From Candidatus Hydrogenedentota bacterium (GTDB lineage: Bacteria > Hydrogenedentota > Hydrogenedentia > Hydrogenedentales > CAITNO01): a stretch of DNA of 7,736 nucleotides. The notes beneath the pieces were generated by a model. The model saw nothing but the letters and a program-made list of their open reading frames with translations. It was not told the DNA's origin and did no database searches. The stretch lies in assembly GCA_023145975.1 (NCBI GenBank), contig JAGLCZ010000552.1:1-7736 (forward strand). The letters run 5' to 3'. Both the position numbers and the translations under genes were made by a program. Of the stretch, positions 5,562 to 7,736 are shown piece by piece. Numbering within the stretch: the stretch's first letter is position 1; each line of letters starts with the position of its first letter.

Positions 5562-6263
5562 TTATTCTCCACGATAATGACAGCGGTTGTTGGGGGTTTC
5601 CTGCACTGCCACAACTTTTGGCGCAATTTTTTTCTCCATGAGAAATTTCCATATCCATGCAGCAATACGTTCGGCAGTAGCCTGCTCCAAACCGGGTAAA
5701 CAGTTTAGATAGGTATTATCAAGACGGGAAAATACCTCAGCACAAGCTGCTTCCATCCCTTCATGATTCTTAGCTGCAATTTCTACCTGATAGGTATGTC
5801 CATGCAATTCCCGGCAAGGATGTCCTTTTGGCAATTGTGGAAGGGATTGCGCTGCTGAAAAAGAAAATGCCAGGCGTTCAGGCAAGCCAAGCCCTTCACA
5901 GGGCACTAACCATACATGAGAAAAACCTTGTGGAACAGGCAGCGACACACGTACACCGGCAAACCATGCAGGCCAGGGACGCAGCTTCTCCCGTATCCAC
6001 GCTTCAATGGCTTCAGGAGATGTATCCTCCTTCAAAGAAGGGATATCACTCAGGCAGCAATGATCGAGCTGCCTGCGCACCGGTTCAAAAAGATGCTTCA
6101 TATCAGCATAATCAATTACCCAACCGATGCTTGCATCTATTTCCCCTTCAGCAAAAAGATCAATGCGATAACTGTTGCCTGTATAGTTCGTATCTCCAGT
6201 ATGAGACGGATCAATACGACGCGCTGCTTCAATATATATGGTTTTGACTATCTGCGCTTTCAC
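5562..6263 (-). CDS. Two-domain 6-carboxytetrahydropterin synthase (QueD/PTPS) homologue with split active-site residues
   Basis: At 233 residues this is about twice the length of E. coli QueD, and both halves align to QueD. The N-half (about 7-107) has IEAARR (11-16), TGNSY (28-32), GWVIDYADMK (47-56) and LDHCCLSDIPSL (66-77). The C-half (about 131-233) has FSFSAAQSLP (133-142), CRELHGHTY (150-158), LDNTYLN (181-187), TAERIAAWIW (196-205), ET (222-223) and a CHYRGE end. QueD needs three zinc histidines, a catalytic Cys, an Asp-His pair and a Glu. The N-half keeps only D67-H68, with R15 and T28/N30 at the zinc positions. The C-half keeps C150, H154, H156, D182 and E222, but has Q139 for the first zinc His and N183 for the catalytic His. 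Normal family chemistry turns dihydroneopterin triphosphate into 6-carboxytetrahydropterin for queuosine. Whether this protein can do so is open. The start is GTG at 6263 with GGGAG seven bases upstream. It lies 49 bp after mpl. Confidence 0.85.
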   Translation of the reverse strand: MKAQIVKTIYIEAARRIDPSHTGDTNYTGNSYRIDLFAEGEIDASIGWVIDYADMKHLFEPVRRQLDHCCLSDIPSLKEDTSPEAIEAWIREKLRPWPAWFAGVRVSLPVPQGFSHVWLVPCEGLGLPERLAFSFSAAQSLPQLPKGHPCRELHGHTYQVEIAAKNHEGMEAACAEVFSRLDNTYLNCLPGLEQATAERIAAWIWKFLMEKKIAPKVVAVQETPNNRCHYRGE

Positions 6264-6298
6264 TTGTTTACTCCCAATTCAATATTACTGCTGCATTC

Positions 6299-6304
6299 AT
6301 TATA
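6299..6304 (-). promoter_or_regulatory. Candidate internal -10 box between mpl and the QueD-like gene
   Basis: A perfect TATAAT reads on the minus strand in the 49-bp gap after mpl, preceded by a run of seven T. No good -35 hexamer is seen about 17 bp upstream. Transcription would begin near 6292 and give a leader of about 29 bases, too short for a preQ1 or other riboswitch. It could give the two downstream genes some independence from mpl, or be chance in AT-rich DNA. Confidence 0.28.
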
Positions 6305-6312
6305 CAAAAAAA

Positions 6313-7716
6313 TCACCCTTTATTATTTTCACTGTTTGAAAATATATCACGGAATTGGGTGTAGATACCGCCGAAAGAACCATTACTCATAATCAAGATG
6401 ACGTCTTCCGGCTCCATGCTCTGTACTATTGCTTCGACAAGAAGCGGCACCTCGTCATAGCCCTGTGCAGGTATGCCAGCCCTCTGTAATGTTGCAGTGA
6501 GCCTATCGATGTTCAACCGTTCGTTTTCGGGTATGGACTCTTTGCGATGAATTGGTCCCAGAAATACTTCGCCGGCACCCAGAAAAGCCTGTTCCAGTTC
6601 TTTTTGGAACTTTTTGGTTACGGTTGTATTTGAGCGCGGCTCAAAAACAGCCCGGATACGGCGATTAGGCCAACGCGAACGTGCTGCACGGATTGTTTCA
6701 TAAATCGCCGTTGGATGATGGGCAAAATCATCCACAAAAATAGCGCCGTTATGTTCAAGAAATACTTCCATACGACGACGAATCCCCGGAAAATCCGCCA
6801 CGGCGGCAGCAATAAGCTCAAAGGAGATACCCAATGTCGCCGCCACGGCAACTGCGGCAAGGGTATTCAACATATTATGCCGTCCAGCCATCGTTGGGCA
6901 CACCTTACCCCAATGTACATCGCCATGCCATATATCGAGTATACCCTCCTGTTCCAATGGTATACCGCGCCAATCGGAATTTTCATTAAATCCATAGGTT
7001 TCCACATTGGAAAAGGTATGGGGCACAAGACTGGCGGCATGGTTGTCGGCACATAACAATAAAAGACCCGTATGGGGCATCTGTCGCAACATGCGCTGGA
7101 AAGCAATTTCAATCTCTTCGAGATCACGATAGATATCACCATGATCAAATTCTAAGGAAGTAACCACAGCGATTTCGGGCAAATAATGTAGGAACTTTGC
7201 GCGTTTATCAAAAAAAGCAGTATCATACTCATCCCCTTCGATTACAAAGGGTGCTTTCTCTTTTCCAAGTCGCGAAGAATGCTTAAAGCCTAATGCCTCA
7301 CCGCCAATAAGATATCCCACGCCGGGAATTCCCCGGTCCAACACATGGGCAGTCAACGCCGTGGTTGTTGTTTTTCCATGGGTACCGGAAATAACCACCG
7401 GGCGGCGCTGACGAAGAACATGTTCTTTCAGCCACTCTGGAAGACTGATATAGCGCATGTGTTGCGACAGAGCAGTCTCCACTTCGGGATTACCACGGCT
7501 TAGTGCATTACCAATAAGCACAATGTCCGGATCCCAATTCAGATTCGCAGCATCATAGCCATAACTCACAGGTACACCCAGAGCCGCTACCATATTCGAT
7601 GCAGGCGGATAGAGAGGAGTGTCACTGCCGCGTACCTCCCACCCCGCCTCAATGGCAATCCGCGCACCGGCAAGCATTGCCGTGCCGCCTATGCCTGAAA
7701 TATGCATACTACTCAT
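6313..7716 (-). CDS. mpl: UDP-MurNAc:L-Ala-gamma-D-Glu-meso-DAP ligase (murein peptide ligase)
   Basis: Mpl is a cytoplasmic, ATP-dependent ligase that joins the tripeptide recovered from old peptidoglycan directly to UDP-MurNAc, bypassing MurC, MurD and MurE. The 467 residues are close to E. coli Mpl in length and appear complete. The N-terminal nucleotide-sugar domain starts HISGIGGTAM (5-14) with GSDTPLYPP (30-38) and IGNALSRGNPEVE (68-80). The ATP P-loop is GTHGKTTT (111-118). EGDEYDTAFFDKRAKF (160-175) is the Mpl-specific form of the central motif and separates it from MurC. EFDHGDIY (189-196), GRHNMLNTLAA (278-288), DDFAHHPTAI (329-338), FEPRSNT (358-364) and MSNGSFGGIY (443-452) complete the family pattern. 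ATG at 7716 is supported by AAGGGA (7728-7723) six bases upstream. Met4 (ATG at 7707) is an alternative that would begin exactly at MHISGIGG. It is the first visible gene of a minus-strand cluster with the QueD-like and GGQ genes. Its promoter lies beyond the window. Confidence 0.96.
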   Translation of the reverse strand: MSSMHISGIGGTAMLAGARIAIEAGWEVRGSDTPLYPPASNMVAALGVPVSYGYDAANLNWDPDIVLIGNALSRGNPEVETALSQHMRYISLPEWLKEHVLRQRRPVVISGTHGKTTTTALTAHVLDRGIPGVGYLIGGEALGFKHSSRLGKEKAPFVIEGDEYDTAFFDKRAKFLHYLPEIAVVTSLEFDHGDIYRDLEEIEIAFQRMLRQMPHTGLLLLCADNHAASLVPHTFSNVETYGFNENSDWRGIPLEQEGILDIWHGDVHWGKVCPTMAGRHNMLNTLAAVAVAATLGISFELIAAAVADFPGIRRRMEVFLEHNGAIFVDDFAHHPTAIYETIRAARSRWPNRRIRAVFEPRSNTTVTKKFQKELEQAFLGAGEVFLGPIHRKESIPENERLNIDRLTATLQRAGIPAQGYDEVPLLVEAIVQSMEPEDVILIMSNGSFGGIYTQFRDIFSNSENNKG

Positions 7717-7736
7717 TACAAGTCCCTTGATTTTTT

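Noticed and set aside
5828..6392. Plus-strand open frames across the QueD-like gene (5828-6247 and 5916-6392)
   Set aside because: They are shadows of the minus-strand QueD homologue, which has two matching domains and a proper ribosome site. The plus-strand translations show no domain.

Overview
This is a gene-dense chromosomal window with no rRNA, tRNA, CRISPR array or insertion sequence that I can recognise. A phosphoheptose isomerase homologue together with Mpl (murein tripeptide recycling ligase) suggests a Gram-negative bacterium with meso-diaminopimelate peptidoglycan and a heptose-containing glycan. Base composition looks moderate, a little under 50% G+C by eye. A PVC-type lineage (Lentisphaerota or Verrucomicrobiota) would fit the gene mix, but that is a weak inference and no gene here proves it.

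Layout. Positions 1-653 (minus) hold a GmhA-like SIS-domain sugar-phosphate isomerase that runs off the left edge. It diverges, across a 159-bp AT-rich gap, from a plus-strand three-gene operon: a TPR protein with a hydrophobic, secretion-like N-terminus (813-1760), an ABC ATPase (1770-2555) and a large fused ABC permease (2555-4258). The spacings are 9 bp and a 1-bp stop/start overlap, so the three products probably act together in one export or envelope function. A 294-bp spacer with a candidate extended -10 promoter follows, then a histidine phosphatase whose closest recognisable relative is PGAM5 (4553-5146). That gene converges, 16 bp away, on a minus-strand operon read from the right edge: mpl (7716-6313), a two-domain 6-carboxytetrahydropterin synthase (QueD) homologue (6263-5562), and a small GGQ-domain release-factor-like protein (5534-5163).

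How they fit together. Mpl returns the cell-wall tripeptide to the UDP-MurNAc pool. The QueD-like protein belongs to a family that makes the queuosine precursor for tRNA, but here the key residues are split between two degenerate halves. The GGQ protein resembles ribosome-rescue hydrolases of the ArfB/MTRFR kind. No single pathway links these three beyond their shared operon.

The best candidates for undescribed biology are the split-active-site QueD homologue, the bacterial PGAM5-like phosphatase, and the TPR/ABC/fused-permease operon of unknown substrate. Start codons were revised using Shine-Dalgarno positions for the TPR gene (813), the permease (2555) and the phosphatase (4553).
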